DNA from: Dastarcus helophoroides
Taxonomy: Eukaryota; Arthropoda; Insecta; Coleoptera; Bothrideridae
Assembly: GCA_028583605.1 (NCBI GenBank)
Contig: CM053333.1
Span: forward strand, 11,306,638 to 11,370,637
Reading direction: 5' to 3'
Length of the DNA: 64,000 bases
In this document: one piece after another, positions 1-10,483 of the stretch
How the letters are laid out: every line of letters starts with the position of its first letter
Numbering within the stretch: the first letter of the stretch is position 1
Made by a program: the position numbers and the translations under genes
Notes under the pieces: generated by a model
The model's input: only the letters and a program-made list of their open reading frames with translations
Told to the model about the DNA's origin: nothing
Database searches by the model: none

Positions 1-156
1 AGAACAGCGAAAATAGCACGAGACAGAATTCCACAGACACGCCGACCTTTAGATAGACCCCAAAAAGATGGAAGGACTCCTAGACATCTACATCACAAGA
101 GAATTAAGTTGGAGCTTACAGCTCTAAGGCCCAAATTAAGCGAAAGAAGAAGTAGT
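1..156 (+). CDS. possible C-terminal coding end of a gene entering from the left
   Basis: From base 1 one + strand frame is open for 51 codons to a TGA at 154-156. The translation is basic and proline/arginine-rich (for example RRPLDRPQKDGRTPRHLHH) and codon use is balanced, unlike the A/T-rich DNA that starts right after the stop. This fits the last coding piece of an exon whose upstream part lies outside the window. I recognise no domain, and 51 codons can be open by chance, so this is only a possibility. Confidence 0.3.
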
Positions 157-1087
157 TGATCTTGAAGATCTTGATTGATCAGGATTTCCCAAACTTTGTT
201 CTGAAATCATAAAATTTTAACAAAACATCTTATTTCTTTTGTACACTAGGATATATGGTAAGGCGAAAATCGGACATGAATTTAAGAAGTTTTTGTTAGA
301 AGTTCCGAGTAATTGTTTTTATTTTCACTTCGGTTTCGCTTCTTAAATTCGAATAATTACTCCAAATTCCGCGCTTTAACTTTCAAGAATTGGAATCGAA
401 ATTTCGTTTATCAAAAATTTGACCTTTGCATTCAAGATTTTTTACAAGTTTTGCCTCTTTTTGTAAATTTTGGCTTTTGGATATTTTCAGTATTAATAAT
501 TTTTTCCAAAAGTTTTAATTCTGAAATGAGAACCTAAAGCCTAAATATAAATCCATTTACAGATTCTATTAGAAGTTTCAATTTTTTTTCTGAAATTGTT
601 GAGTTTGTACTTTCAATTTTTACTTGTTTGCCAAAATTTCTACTTAAATTAAAAAGTTTTATATTTTTTCTAAGAATTTTTAACTTTTTTTTAAGTTTTG
701 AATTCAGATGTCAAAATTTTGATTTGTATTTAATCTTGACTTTGACCTTGAAAGTTAGACATTTTTCTTAAATTTTTGAGATTAAAATTGTAAACTTTTT
801 GAGCAAATTTCGAGGTTTTCTCAAAGTTTAAACATTTCTTTTGTATAATTTCTAAAACTAGAACTACAACTTTTACTCAAAATTTGGAGTGTTATAAATG
901 TGCAGTTCAGTTTTTCTCAAAATTGTAACTTTAATTTTGAAACTTTTAACTGTACATTTCAGTTTTTTAATTTAGAATTTTCTTTTTATTTAGATTTTTG
1001 TTTCCAAATTTTGATATTTTTCCAAATTAGTTTTTGTTAAATCGGGCTATTAAATAATTTTGAAAATAGTTAGCTATAAAATACGGT
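157..1087. other. A/T-rich non-coding tract
   Basis: No gene is visible. From about 190 the sequence is made of T-runs with scattered TCGAA/TTCGA and CAAAATTT words, similar in style to the low-complexity arrays elsewhere in the window. Short open frames rich in Phe/Leu/Asn here come from base composition. Confidence 0.5.
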
Positions 1088-1550
1088 ATGATAACGAAGG
1101 CTTTTACAGTCAGAGTCAGTACAAGATGTACTTCTTCCGGGATTGGACCGTAAACTACTAAAAATGTTCGATATTTCGTGAGTCATTATAGGGGGCTGCT
1201 TCAGGAACGAAAGAAACCAAAAAGAAAATTTACAAAAATAGAAGGCAAATATGCAAGAAATTAAAAACCAAATTTAAAACAGCAGCGCACAGTAAATAAA
1301 TATGTCCACCATACCATAGGCGACACTATTTTGAAATGAAAATTGGTACAAAGGACAAAACTGTTTAGAGAAAAGAGCACGGTAACTTAGTATGTCCACC
1401 AACCATACCAGAAGCGAAACTCTTCTGAAATAGACAATTAACAATGGCACAAAGGATAGATAAGAGAGGAGAGCATGTTCAGTATGGCCATCATACCAGA
1501 GGCGAAAGTATTTCTTTAGTAGTTCTTTGACATAGTCCAATCCCGAAACA
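1088..1550 (-). repeat. dispersed repeat R1 (copy 1) with three ~90-bp internal units
   Basis: Begins ATGATAACGAAGGC, also found as its complement near 36.70 and 38.41 kb, followed by a GGGATTGGACCG arm. An inverted copy of that arm (AGTCCAATCCCG) closes the repeat near 1545, so it is bounded by inverted arms. Between them a unit of about 90 bp recurs three times, marked by GGCGA/GAAGCGAAAC near 1320, 1413 and 1501. The - strand is open across the units because the unit length is close to a multiple of three; I do not take that as a gene. A fragment CGTGAGTCATTATAGGGGG matches the CACCATCGTAGGGGG-type segment of the 38 kb copy. Class unknown; the GAAACGTCGAAC-like motif of the better copy recalls Penelope-like or other retroelement tails (inference). 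Confidence 0.6.
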
Positions 1551-1907
1551 AGTATGTCTAATAAATTGGTTTATAGAATCAGTTGCTTAACAGAATCAAA
1601 TGCTTTGGGTCGGAAACTGATCATAATTTATAAAAATTCAGTAATGTTAAATGACAATAAGAACCACTTATTTCAGTTAACATATTCAACACCTTCACAA
1701 AATTTCGGTATTCAAAATTCGACCTCAACCATCAACAATATGAGCTCCAGTTGCTTTCATAAAATAATCAGTGACGTAAACACAGTAATTTAGGGAAATC
1801 TTTCGGAGCAATCAACAGAACAACACGTCAGGGCGAACATTTCCATTAAATAATAGCTCCTGGAAAGATCGATGATAAATCAAATTATGGAATTCCAAAA
1901 ACTATAA

Positions 1908-1973
1908 AATATCCGCCTCATTAACATACCAAGTTATGATTCCCAACGATCAGATCACGAAAATGTTGAATAT
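1908..1973 (+). pseudogene. acidic coding-like fragment, part upstream of the gypsy insertion
   Basis: A frame opens after TAA at 1905 and runs to the exact left edge of the gypsy LTR. Across the element, minus one copy of the 4-bp target duplication, the same frame continues at 5258. The pre-insertion sequence therefore had one open frame through this point. The translation (ending SDHENVEY) is polar and acidic. Upstream of 1908 stops appear, so this is probably an exon edge or a pseudogene fragment. Function not recognised. Confidence 0.35.
1970..1973. repeat. target site duplication ATAT, left of gypsy element
   Basis: ATAT immediately before the 5' LTR matches ATAT at 5254-5257 immediately after the 3' LTR. 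This is the 4-bp duplication expected for Ty3/gypsy integration and fixes both element ends. Confidence 0.8.
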
Positions 1974-2332
1974 TGCAGCGAAATGTAAATTATAGAATTT
2001 AGTACGTAAGAAAATTTTCTAGAAAGATCTGTTAAGGGAAAGCGGCCGCGATAACGAAGCAAACGGCAGATAAGAGTTCCAGAAATTTCGACAAACGATG
2101 AGCCTTCTCTGCGGGATTTTTTTAGGACCTGGGAGCCAAAACTATATAAGGCGGTCGCCTTTCCTTAGAGGTAGTTAGTTAGAGTCAGTCGGTGTAATTA
2201 GTGAGTTAGTAGTTGGAAGTAAATAAGTGAGTTTATTATTCAGTTGTAGTGTTCCGAGTTTAGTTTGGTAATAAAGTGGGTATTATTCAATTCACGTGTT
2301 AATAATCAATTCGAACCGATAAGCCCGTAACA
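1974..2332 (+). repeat. 5' LTR of gypsy element
   Basis: Starts TGCAGCGAAATG and ends CCCGTAACA. Contains ACTATATAAGG at about 2142, a likely TATA box, followed by a run of GTTAGTTAGAGTCAG-like repeats near the expected transcription start, and AATAAAG at about 2270, a likely poly(A) signal. Matches 4894-5253 along its full length with scattered substitutions. Confidence 0.9.
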
Positions 2333-2352
2333 TCTGGTGTCAGAAGCGTGAT
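2333..2352 (+). promoter_or_regulatory. expected primer binding site of gypsy element
   Basis: Directly follows the 5' LTR and contains TGGTGTCAGAAG, beginning with the TGG that pairs with a tRNA CCA end. The priming tRNA is not assigned. Confidence 0.5.
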
Positions 2353-2607
2353 TATTATTGTGCTTCATTACTCGAAAAAAATCACCAAGTGATCCCGCAG
2401 TTGACTTTATCTCGGACGTTTTAAACTGTTAAATAGTTATACGAGGCGCGTCAAGTAAAATCTTGAACATTCTACTACGCTTTATGGATACAAGATTAAA
2501 ATCGGCCAAAATGGAACAACAAATGCAAGCGTTATTAGCAATGTTTAAAGACCAGCAGAAGAAAGACGGCCTTTTCATATGGGAGTGGATTATATTAGTT
2601 CACAGTT

Positions 2608-3540
2608 ATGCCTTTTGGACTATGCAACGCACCGGCTACTTTCGAACGTCTAATGGAACTGGTACCTCGAGGACTCGCTTGGAAAACCTGCTTGGTTTAC
2701 TCAGATGACGTCATGGTGATGGGCAAGAGCTTTAAAGAACACCTGGAAAATCTTCAAGAAGTCTTCGACACATTAAAACAAGCTAACTTAGAGCTGAATC
2801 CAAAGAAGTGCTCTTTGATCCAAAGGAAAGTAGAATTCCTGGGCCACACACAGCCGTAGGAGTAGAAACAAATATCAGCAAGACTCAAGCAATTCGTGAT
2901 TGGCCAAGACCCAAAGATAAACATGAACTGAGGAGTTTCCTGGGGTTATGCACCTATTACAGAAGATTTGTGAAGGGTTTTGCCAACATCGCTGCGCCGT
3001 TACACCGACTAACGGAAGGAAGAATACCTTATGTCTGGACACCCGATTGTGATACTGCTTTTCGAAAACTGAAGTCCGCCTTGTACACAAGCCGTATCTT
3101 GGCTTATGCTTATCCTCAGCAGAATGGGAAGTTCGTTTTGTATACTGATGCCAGCAATGTCGGCATTGGGGGTGTGCTGTCCCAAGTTCAAGGCAGTGAA
3201 GAAAGAGTTATCGAATATTACAGCAAGATCCTGACGAAGCCGGAGAGGAACTATTGCACCACCAGGAAGGAACTTCCTGCGATAGTGAAGGCCGTGGAAC
3301 ACTTTCACAAGTATTTGTATAGACAAGAATTCCTTATCAGGACAGATCATTCGGCTCCTTCCTGGTTACTCCGAATGAAGAACGCAGAGGAACAGGCGGC
3401 TAGATGGTTGGAAAAGCTCCAACAGTATCAGGTTAAGGTGCATTATCGAACGGGACGACGCATAACAACGCTGACGCTTTGTCCAAAAGACCTTGTGGGG
3501 ATTGCAAACACTGCAGATAAGTTGAGGACCATGAGGACAT
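2608..3540 (+). pseudogene. gypsy pol remnant: reverse transcriptase (second half) and RNase H
   Basis: Translation starts in the RT palm with MPFGLCNAPATF, then VYSDDVMV, the catalytic aspartates with Ser where many family members have Leu, and EFLGH. A frameshift near 2850 moves the reading frame to the one used up to 3551. That frame holds the thumb/connection region (DWPRPKDKHELRSFLGL, YYRRFV) and RNase H, with FVLYTDAS, KELPAIVKAVEHF and RTDHSA. The N-terminal half of RT and everything before it is deleted. The normal role is copying element RNA into DNA in the particle; this copy cannot make an intact enzyme. Confidence 0.88.
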
Positions 3541-4882
3541 GGTGGATATAAGGGTCACGTCTGTCCAGCCAGAAGACAGATGGACTGTTGGAAGTCTACG
3601 AGAGCTACAGAAGAGCGACGCTGATATCGAATCCATGTTGGAATGGAAAGAAGCTGGAGATAAGCCGGAATGGCAAGAAGTTTCCGACAGAAGTCCAGCT
3701 CTTAAGAATTTATGGGCTCAATGGAAATCCCTCCAGGTAGAGGACGGGGTGCTGAAGAGGGCACGGGAAAGCGCGGATGGAAAGCGCGTCAAGTTGCAGT
3801 TGGTAGTGCCTCAGGAGAAGATTCCACAGGTCTTGTGGGAGGTGCACAACGGAACCTCTGGTGCACATTAAGGGATGAACAAAACCCTGGAGAAGATTTG
3901 GAAACGGTTTTATTGGGTTAACTGCAGGGAGGACGTCGAGCGGTGGTGGCGGAAATGTGTCATCTGCGCAGCATCTAAGGATCCTCGTACAAGAACCAAA
4001 GGGCCCTGAAGCAGTATAATGTGGGAGCTCCATTTAAAAGAATTGCAATCGATGTGGCAGGGCCGTTCCCAGTATCAGGCGATGAAAACAAGTACATTCT
4101 GGTAGTCATGGACTATTTCAGTAAATAGCCTGAAGCTTACACTATACCGAACCAGGAAGTTACAACAGTCGCAAAGGTTCTTGTGGACAACTTCATCTGT
4201 CGATTTGGTGTTTCCTTGGAACCACACTCGGACCAAGGAAGAAACTTCGAATCGGGAAACTTCCAAGAGATGCGTCTTCTTCTTGGAGTAAAGAAAACTC
4301 AAACGACACCTCTTCATTCACAGTCAGATGGAATGGTGGAACGATTTAACAAGACCTTGGAGGAACATCTTTTGAAGGTCATTTCCAAGCATCAGACAGA
4401 CTGGAACCGACATCTACCACTGTTTCTAATGTCCTATCGCGAGGCAATGATGAAACAACAGGTCAGACTCCGGCAAAAGTTATCTTCGGGCGGGAACTGC
4501 GGCTTCCATGTGACTTGGTGTTTGGATCACCCAGGGAAACGTTGGGTTTCGTAGATGACTTGAGGGAAGCGATATTGGAGACGCATATCCTGGTGCCAAC
4601 GAAGATCAACTTGGCGACGGACCGGATGAAGACAAGATATGACGTGAATGCCAACCATGGTGGTTTCAGTGAGGGCAAATTGGTATGGCTATACAACCCT
4701 CAGCGAAAGGAATTTCGCCGAAGTTTACGCCATCTTGGGAAGGGCCTTACAAAGTGCTGAAGAGGATAAACGACTTGGTATACAGGATCCAGCGTAGCCC
4801 CAGGAGTAAGATGAAAGTAGTATACCGGAACAGACTATGCAAATATAGTGGCGTAGTGACTGATTGGGACGATCATTCTTAA
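3541..4882 (+). pseudogene. gypsy integrase remnant with GPY/F-like C-terminus
   Basis: Pieces in shifted frames give, in order: an HHCC zinc region (VHNGTSGAH, then CVIC near 3957-3968), the catalytic core with IAIDVAGPF near 4045, SDQGRNF near 4230 and DGMVERFNKTLEEH near 4328 (a D,D,E set), and a C-terminal WEGPYKVL motif near 4735 ahead of the final stop at 4880-4882. An in-frame TAA at 3869-3871, TAG at 4126-4128 and frameshifts near 4450 and 4690 disable it. Integrase normally joins element DNA to the host chromosome. Confidence 0.88.
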
Positions 4883-4893
4883 GGGGGAGCCAG
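4880..4893 (+). promoter_or_regulatory. polypurine tract of gypsy element
   Basis: TAAGGGGGAGCCAG lies directly against the 3' LTR, where the plus-strand primer of LTR retrotransposons is expected. Confidence 0.7.
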
Positions 4894-5253
4894 TGTAGCG
4901 AAATGTAAATTATAGAATTTAGTACGTAAGAAAATTTTCTAGAAAGATCTGATAAGGGGAAAACGGCCGCGATAACGAAGCAAACGGCAGATAAGCGTTC
5001 CAGAGATTTCGACAAATGATAAGCCTTATCTGCGGGATTTTTTTAGAACTTGGGAGTCAAAACTATGTAAGGTGGTCGCCTTTCCTTAGAGTTAGTTAGT
5101 TAGAGTCAGTCAGTGTAATTAGTGAGTTAGTAGTTAGAAGTAAATAAGTGGGTTCATTATTCAGTTGTAGTGTTCCGAGTTTAGTTTGGTAATAAAGTGG
5201 GTATTATTCAATTCACGTGCTAATAATCAATTCAAACCGATAAGCCCGTAACA
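4894..5253 (+). repeat. 3' LTR of gypsy element
   Basis: Starts TGTAGCGAAATG and ends CCCGTAACA. Keeps the same layout as the 5' LTR, with AATAAAG near 5192. The TATA position reads ACTATGTAAGG here. Confidence 0.9.
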
Positions 5254-5257
5254 ATAT

Positions 5258-5508
5258 GATTACGAAGAAGATGGTTATTACGTTGATGAATCTGAAGACC
5301 AAGAAGATGTGTGCCCTTCTTGCAGGAACCTCTACGAATCTCCCAAAGAAATTAAAACTTGGATGATGATGACGCTGAATACGAGGAAAAACGAGAAAAC
5401 CCAAAACGAGAGCATGGTAACAAAAAAAGGAAGAGTTTCATCCTGAAATGCATGATCGATATGATACGGCTACAGAGAACTACACCGGAATCACATCAAA
5501 ATTTATAA
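5258..5508 (+). pseudogene. acidic coding-like fragment, part downstream of the gypsy insertion
   Basis: Continues in frame from 1973 when the LTR element is removed. The first about 33 codons are acidic and Tyr-rich (YEEDGYYVDESEDQEDV) and include a CPSC pair that could be half of a zinc knuckle. Near 5355 the protein-like sequence shifts frame into another acidic then basic stretch (DDDDAEYEEKRENPKREHG) that runs to TAA at 5506-5508; the first frame stops at 5444-5446. The two halves read as one protein broken by a frameshift. Family not recognised; it may be a pseudogene or a retrocopy. Confidence 0.35.
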
Positions 5509-8500
5509 TGTAAAAATTACCGGTTATAAAAATAAAATTTTCGGATAATGGAATCAAATCTGAGAAGTTAATCGGCTAATGACTTTTTAATAACGTCGTG
5601 TGATGCTTAAACAATATTTTAAGCTTCTTTTTTTAAGTTTAATCCACTCGCAAAGGATAACCCCATTATGCTTTCAAAGCACTGCGAGTAGGATGCGGAA
5701 ACAAGGATAGATGGCAATGAGGTGCCTTCTTAAACAAGGATAGGTTGTAATTTTTTAAACCTCTTTATCAACCTTATTGTATTTTTGATAAAATTTCAAT
5801 TAAGAGTGACAATCTGGGCATAACTACAGATCCGGAGATAATTATGGATAATTGTAGAAAGTCCTTATCGAACCAGACTGCAAGTGCGTTCCACTGGAAG
5901 AATTTTATTTGACAAAACCAAACGAAAATTGTGGATTTTTTTGAATTATTGTTTAAAATAAGTATTGCCTTTGTTTAATTTTGCCCTTAAGTTCTTAATG
6001 ATTAGTAATTTATAAAGAAATGCCCAAATTAGTTGAATTATTAATTTCAAATTTCGTTTTATAGAATCACCGGTTATTAGAATCAAATTGGTCTGGACCA
6101 ACTTGACTCTATTAAGCGACACTTTCTGTATTATCATGTTTTCTAGGAATTCCTAATCTGCAAAATAATGTATTTTAACTTAAAACGGGTGAAAAATGTT
6201 CAAATAGTTTTTTCAAGTAGATTTTGCCCCTTTACCACATTGGCAAAAAATTACGCGCTACGTATTATGCTAGCAGTCCTGGCATTGTCTAAAGTATTAC
6301 TAACTTAATCGATTAACAAAAGAAGGAAACCTCGAGAATTAAATAGATCATTGCAGATAAACTCAATCATAAGCCACAAAACTACAACATTTTAGTTCAG
6401 TGTTCTAGCAAATTGTTTTTCAGTTTTTTATTTTTTTTTAATTTGCTGTTCCATACTTCTACCGCCCAGTGCACACTTATTATTATTAACCCCAAATGCA
6501 CCTAATTACCCACATAATGGGCATTATCCTCCCCTAGGGGACGATAGAGCACACTTCGAAAACCAGAGGTCCAGCTCTATGCTCCTTTGGTCTAAAGCGA
6601 TCTTACTTATTCTGAATTTGCTTTGAGTATGATTAATGGTGGCAACTTATCGCATTTATTCCTGTACCTGTTACATTAAACGCAAATTCTAAGGCGACAC
6701 CACTTTAAGAATGAAGTATCCACCCTTGGAGTAAAGTTATACTTGTTTTGCGGTGTCAACTTCAAGAACGTCCACAAGGTTGACGTCAATCCTATGAAGG
6801 TAATTTTTGTACGTTGGTCTTCTAAAGCAAACGGTTTGCCACCCCGGTCGAGACGTGCACATTTTCTGCTTTTGCCCATTTTTAACCCATGCCTGAATCT
6901 ATTTTACGCGTTAATTTGCTAATGAATTCAGTCTTTGTACTTACTTGTTGTTGGACATATCTAACTTTTTGATGGTGTTTTTCTGGGGCACTGTGTAGTT
7001 TAAACACAAGGTAATTTCTGAAGTACAACCAAAGATCGAAAATCAACGAAACCGGTAACAAAAAAAGGCAAACAAAAACCCAACGGTAGTGAATTAAAAT
7101 GTATTCCAAAGTACTATCTATTTGGTAGGACATCGTTGATTTCCAAGGTTGGTTGTTACGCTGCGCTGACACTAAAACTACTGCGTCTCGTGTTTGTTAT
7201 TAAATAATATTTATATACAATACAAAATAAAGAGCGCTATCACCAAATTATATTTAGTTCTTCTGATAAAGATATAAGTTATTGAAATGACCTATATAGA
7301 CTACTTAATTCGAAAGAAATGTTTTAATTTAGTTAAATTTTCAATATCCAATTCCACTTTTTGTAAAACTACCGGCAAGTTTATTGAAGTGGCTCGCAGA
7401 CAGCAAAGGAGTCATCTGAAATTAAAATCAGCCGATAAAGGGTCAGGGTGGGACCAGCCTGGCAACAAGCGCGAAAACACAAATAAAAAGTTACCGCGAT
7501 ATATGCGGAATTCACCATACTATCCTAGGATTCAGGATAACGCGCTTAATTTCGGTTGGAGGGCGCTCGCCACCATAGAGGTGAAAAAACCCCTTGGCGC
7601 ATCGGAAAAGAGCAAGCGCTCTGATATTGATCCAGACTGCACAACCGGCATCCACCAAATTGCCCAACCGAGGTGGGGTTCATGGTACACATCTGATTGC
7701 ATTCTTCGAGTTCTCTAGGCAAAGTAAAGACACACTTTATAGCCGAAATCAAAGTTCCTGGTGTACCGCAGTTTATGGCTTCTGTGCCCCGTTTTCCGAC
7801 AGATTATCAAGTGCCGAACTACTAGACCTCATGATTGGCTCATTTTGGAATTTGTGCAGAGCCTGCCCTTCAATGCCAGTCGATAAGGTAACTGTCGATT
7901 TGCCAAATAAATGTGCGTTTTCCAGATTTTTATTTGTTACCCCATCATGCGCCAAACTCAATTTGTTTTAATAATTACGATGCGCCATTTTCACTTGGCG
8001 ATTGTCCCGCATGCAATTGTGAAATTTCCGTTTACTTTCCGATACTTTGCCTAGAACTATATTTTTAATCAAAAATGTATCAGTTACGGACATCGGAGAT
8101 TATAAAAGGGCCACTGGGGTAGTAGTTTGTGAGATCTGTAAGTAGATAATGAAAAAAGTGGAAGAAGGTTATATACAAAATTGATGGATTTTTACGACGT
8201 TGATGAATGTGGTAGAAGAGCACGATTGGCCTTATTGATTTCTAAACCATTTTCCAATTGAGGTTTCAAGTTTACTATTTATTGCACGAACGCTTCAATG
8301 AAAAATTGCTTTTATTGGAAAAATTCTACGTACTAAATACCTTTACTTCTTATTTCATTAAAATGTTTTAAATTTAGTTTCATAATGATTGCTGCCGGTT
8401 AATTTTTTCTTAATTTTATTTCAACATATTTCCGTGGTTTAGAGGTTTTCGTGCTGGTTATTTTTATTGGTTTTGATTAATCTTTGTCCAAACAGCTGAT

Positions 8501-8844
8501 TCAAGCTTGAGGGAAAATAATCGAAACACTCGACAAAATAAAATTTCAAAATATTGGATTTTTTCATGGACCAAAATTGGGAAAAACAATAAAAACAGTT
8601 AAATTAAGCCGGTTCACCATTTACTTTGAGTTGGGAGCTTAACATTGAAATTGAATTAATTTGGCAGCTTTCCAATCTGATAACCAAATTAAATGCATGT
8701 TATTTAAAACTTACATCCATGAAATAAATGGGGAATGAACTAAGACTTTGACATATAAAATGCTGTTAAAACGTCATGTACGTATCGTTAAAAAATAGTA
8801 CAGAAAAATTTGATGACAGTCCGCGAAGAAATAATCAGAAGACT
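5509..8844. other. intergenic DNA without a supported gene
   Basis: Mixed A/T-rich sequence with some less A/T-rich patches (about 6475-6880 and 7440-7900). Open frames of 125-143 codons at 7287-7718 and 7594-7971 overlap each other in different frames, have no recognisable motif and no matching splice structure, so neither is called. GATTATAAAAGGG at about 8099 resembles a TATA box but no transcript can be tied to it. Confidence 0.4.
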
Positions 8845-8935
8845 CTAAAGCTTAATATTTGAGTGTCAAGCTCAGTATTTCAGTCTCATGCTCAATCTTA
8901 AGTCTCAAGCTCAATATTTGAAAGACAGTGACAGT
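8845..8935. repeat. small degenerate tandem repeat (~25 bp unit)
   Basis: AAGCTTAATATTTGAGTGTC, AAGCTCAGTATTTCAGTCTC, then ATGCTCAATCTTAAGTCTC and AAGCTCAATATTTGAA form three to four diverged copies of a unit of about 20-25 bp. Confidence 0.6.
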
Positions 8936-9663
8936 GAATTTGTGGCATCAAAACACTAAATTATTTATCTTCTTTCTTTGAATAGACCATGTGTGATCAT
9001 CTTTCCTCAGTAGACAATTAACCAGTTAACCACATGTTTATTATACAGGCTCTTCTCTGGACGCTTCAACGCCCATGTAAAAAACTGAAAATGCTTGAAC
9101 TCTTCTAAAACACCTAGAGGCAAAAAATGTTTATGACAACCAAAAAAAAGAGCTTTCGCCCTATTAAATTTCATATTTTCAAGCGATAATACCTGGTGCC
9201 CGTCTTCCTCCTTAAAAAGGGGATTGCAGAACCCACTCTAGGGCAGATAACCTGGACGTTTGTCCCGGGCGGACAACCCAAAGCAGAGCACAAATTTTGT
9301 GAAGTTAAATAACCTAATACATTTTTGTTTATTTTTATTTGGCTAAAGTTTACGTACACGTTACATTTTACACCAATGAAAAGGCCTTAAAAAGCAACTA
9401 ATTAGGTTTATTGAATTTTTCCAATCGGATTCCAAATAAAGAAGTTAAAGCTGATTTTTAAAAATAGCGATTTTCAGTTTTTTCTAAATAAAATCAAGAC
9501 AAATTGGAATTTAATTGTTTTCTCAGCGAAATAATGTTAGGCATGAAATTCAGCACTACTTTTCCCATTTAACCTTCCTTGTATTTCCAGTAGTTTACGA
9601 GATATCTGTAGAGATCTGTAGAGATATCTGTAGTGGAAATCAAATTTGGTTCAACCTGTATAT
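8936..9663. other. intergenic DNA, nothing recognised
   Basis: Contains a short GC-richer patch (about 9185-9300) and a tiny GAGATATCTGTA repeat at 9598-9635. No gene or complete element can be supported. Confidence 0.4.
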
Positions 9664-9991
9664 TGTTGCACGTTATCGGTTCCAAAATTAAAACTTCGTG
9701 AATTGTAACACTATTTCCAAACTGATTCTGAACACTACAATTATAATTCACTTAACTATCTCGCTAATTAAATAACCAACTGACTAATTAACTGACTCAT
9801 TGACCGACTGGGGGAAAGACGACCGCGTATTTATAGGTACCGTTCCGGTTTCTAGAATGGAACTCCGTACAGAAAAGACTTATCGCTTGCGGAAATATCT
9901 AGAGCGCTTATCTGCCGCGATCGTTTCCAATTATCAAATGTTTCTAGAGAATTCTTTACTAATACAAATTTTATAACTATATTTTGCTACA
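9664..9991 (-). mobile_element. solo LTR, relative of the gypsy LTR family, reverse orientation
   Basis: Read on the - strand it starts TGTAGCAAAATATAG and ends AACCGATAACGTGCAACA, the same TG...CA plan as the 1974 and 4894 LTRs. It also shares the GATAAGCGCTCTAGA-like, CGGTCGTCTTTCC-like and AACCGATAA segments in the same order. ATAT at 9660-9663 and ATAT at 9992-9995 form the target duplication. No internal sequence remains, so it arose by recombination between two LTRs or is one LTR of a lost element. Confidence 0.75.
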
Positions 9992-10052
9992 ATATTTTTT
10001 GCAGTCATAATTTGTTTTTGTACTCAGCGACGTTCCCCAATAAATTCTAACG

Positions 10053-10060
10053 CCCTAGAC
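10053..10060. repeat. target site duplication, left of hAT-type element 1
   Basis: CCCTAGAC, 8 bp, pairs with CCCTAGGC at 14972-14979 with one mismatch. Eight bp is the hAT target-duplication length. Confidence 0.6.
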
Positions 10061-10483
10061 CAGGGGTCGGCAAACCGCGGCTCTCGAGCCGCACGCGACT
10101 CTTTAAAAGACAATGGTGGCTCTTTAAATTCCCCCTCCTCCCCAAAAAAATAACAAATAAAAACTAAAGTGGACAGACACACAGAAAATGAATACTCATG
10201 ACTTACATAAGTCGAAATTTCCAAAAATACTATTATAGGAATTTTCAGATTTTCCTTAAATTGTAACAAAAAATTTTTAACTCATTTGTATTAACATTTT
10301 GAAATAACACGTGAATTTTGAAATTTCTAGAAAAATACCAATTTGGAAAGTCGAAATTTCTAAAGAATATTTTAGTCATGATTTTCACTTTTTTATTTGT
10401 AAATTTTCTACAGCCTCGACATTTCGTAAAAAAAAGTTGAATTACTGATGTGAGAAAAAATCTAAATTTACAGAAACAGCATA

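Larger units (their letters stand above)
1974..5253 (+). mobile_element. internally deleted Ty3/gypsy LTR retrotransposon
   Basis: Two near-identical LTRs of about 360 bp in direct orientation (1974-2332 and 4894-5253), each of TG...CA form and ending CCCGTAACA, are flanked by ATAT duplications. The interior of about 2.6 kb is far shorter than the 4-6 kb usual for the family. It keeps a gag-start-like scrap (about 2511-2570), then jumps into the middle of reverse transcriptase, followed by RNase H, integrase and a GPY/F-type C-terminus in the standard pol order. Frameshifts and stops break pol in several places, so the copy is dead; the LTR differences show it is not brand new. It lacks most of gag, the protease and the first half of RT. 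No envelope frame is seen. Confidence 0.93.

Noticed and set aside
1274..1540. 88-codon - strand frame with internal repeats
   Set aside because: It is a by-product of the ~90-bp modules of repeat R1; no protein family features.
7287..7971. Overlapping open frames of 143 and 125 codons
   Set aside because: They overlap in different frames, carry no domain or splice pattern, and nothing upstream or downstream supports a gene.
8096..8110. TATA-box-like GATTATAAAAGGG
   Set aside because: No start site, gene or LTR structure can be attached to it.
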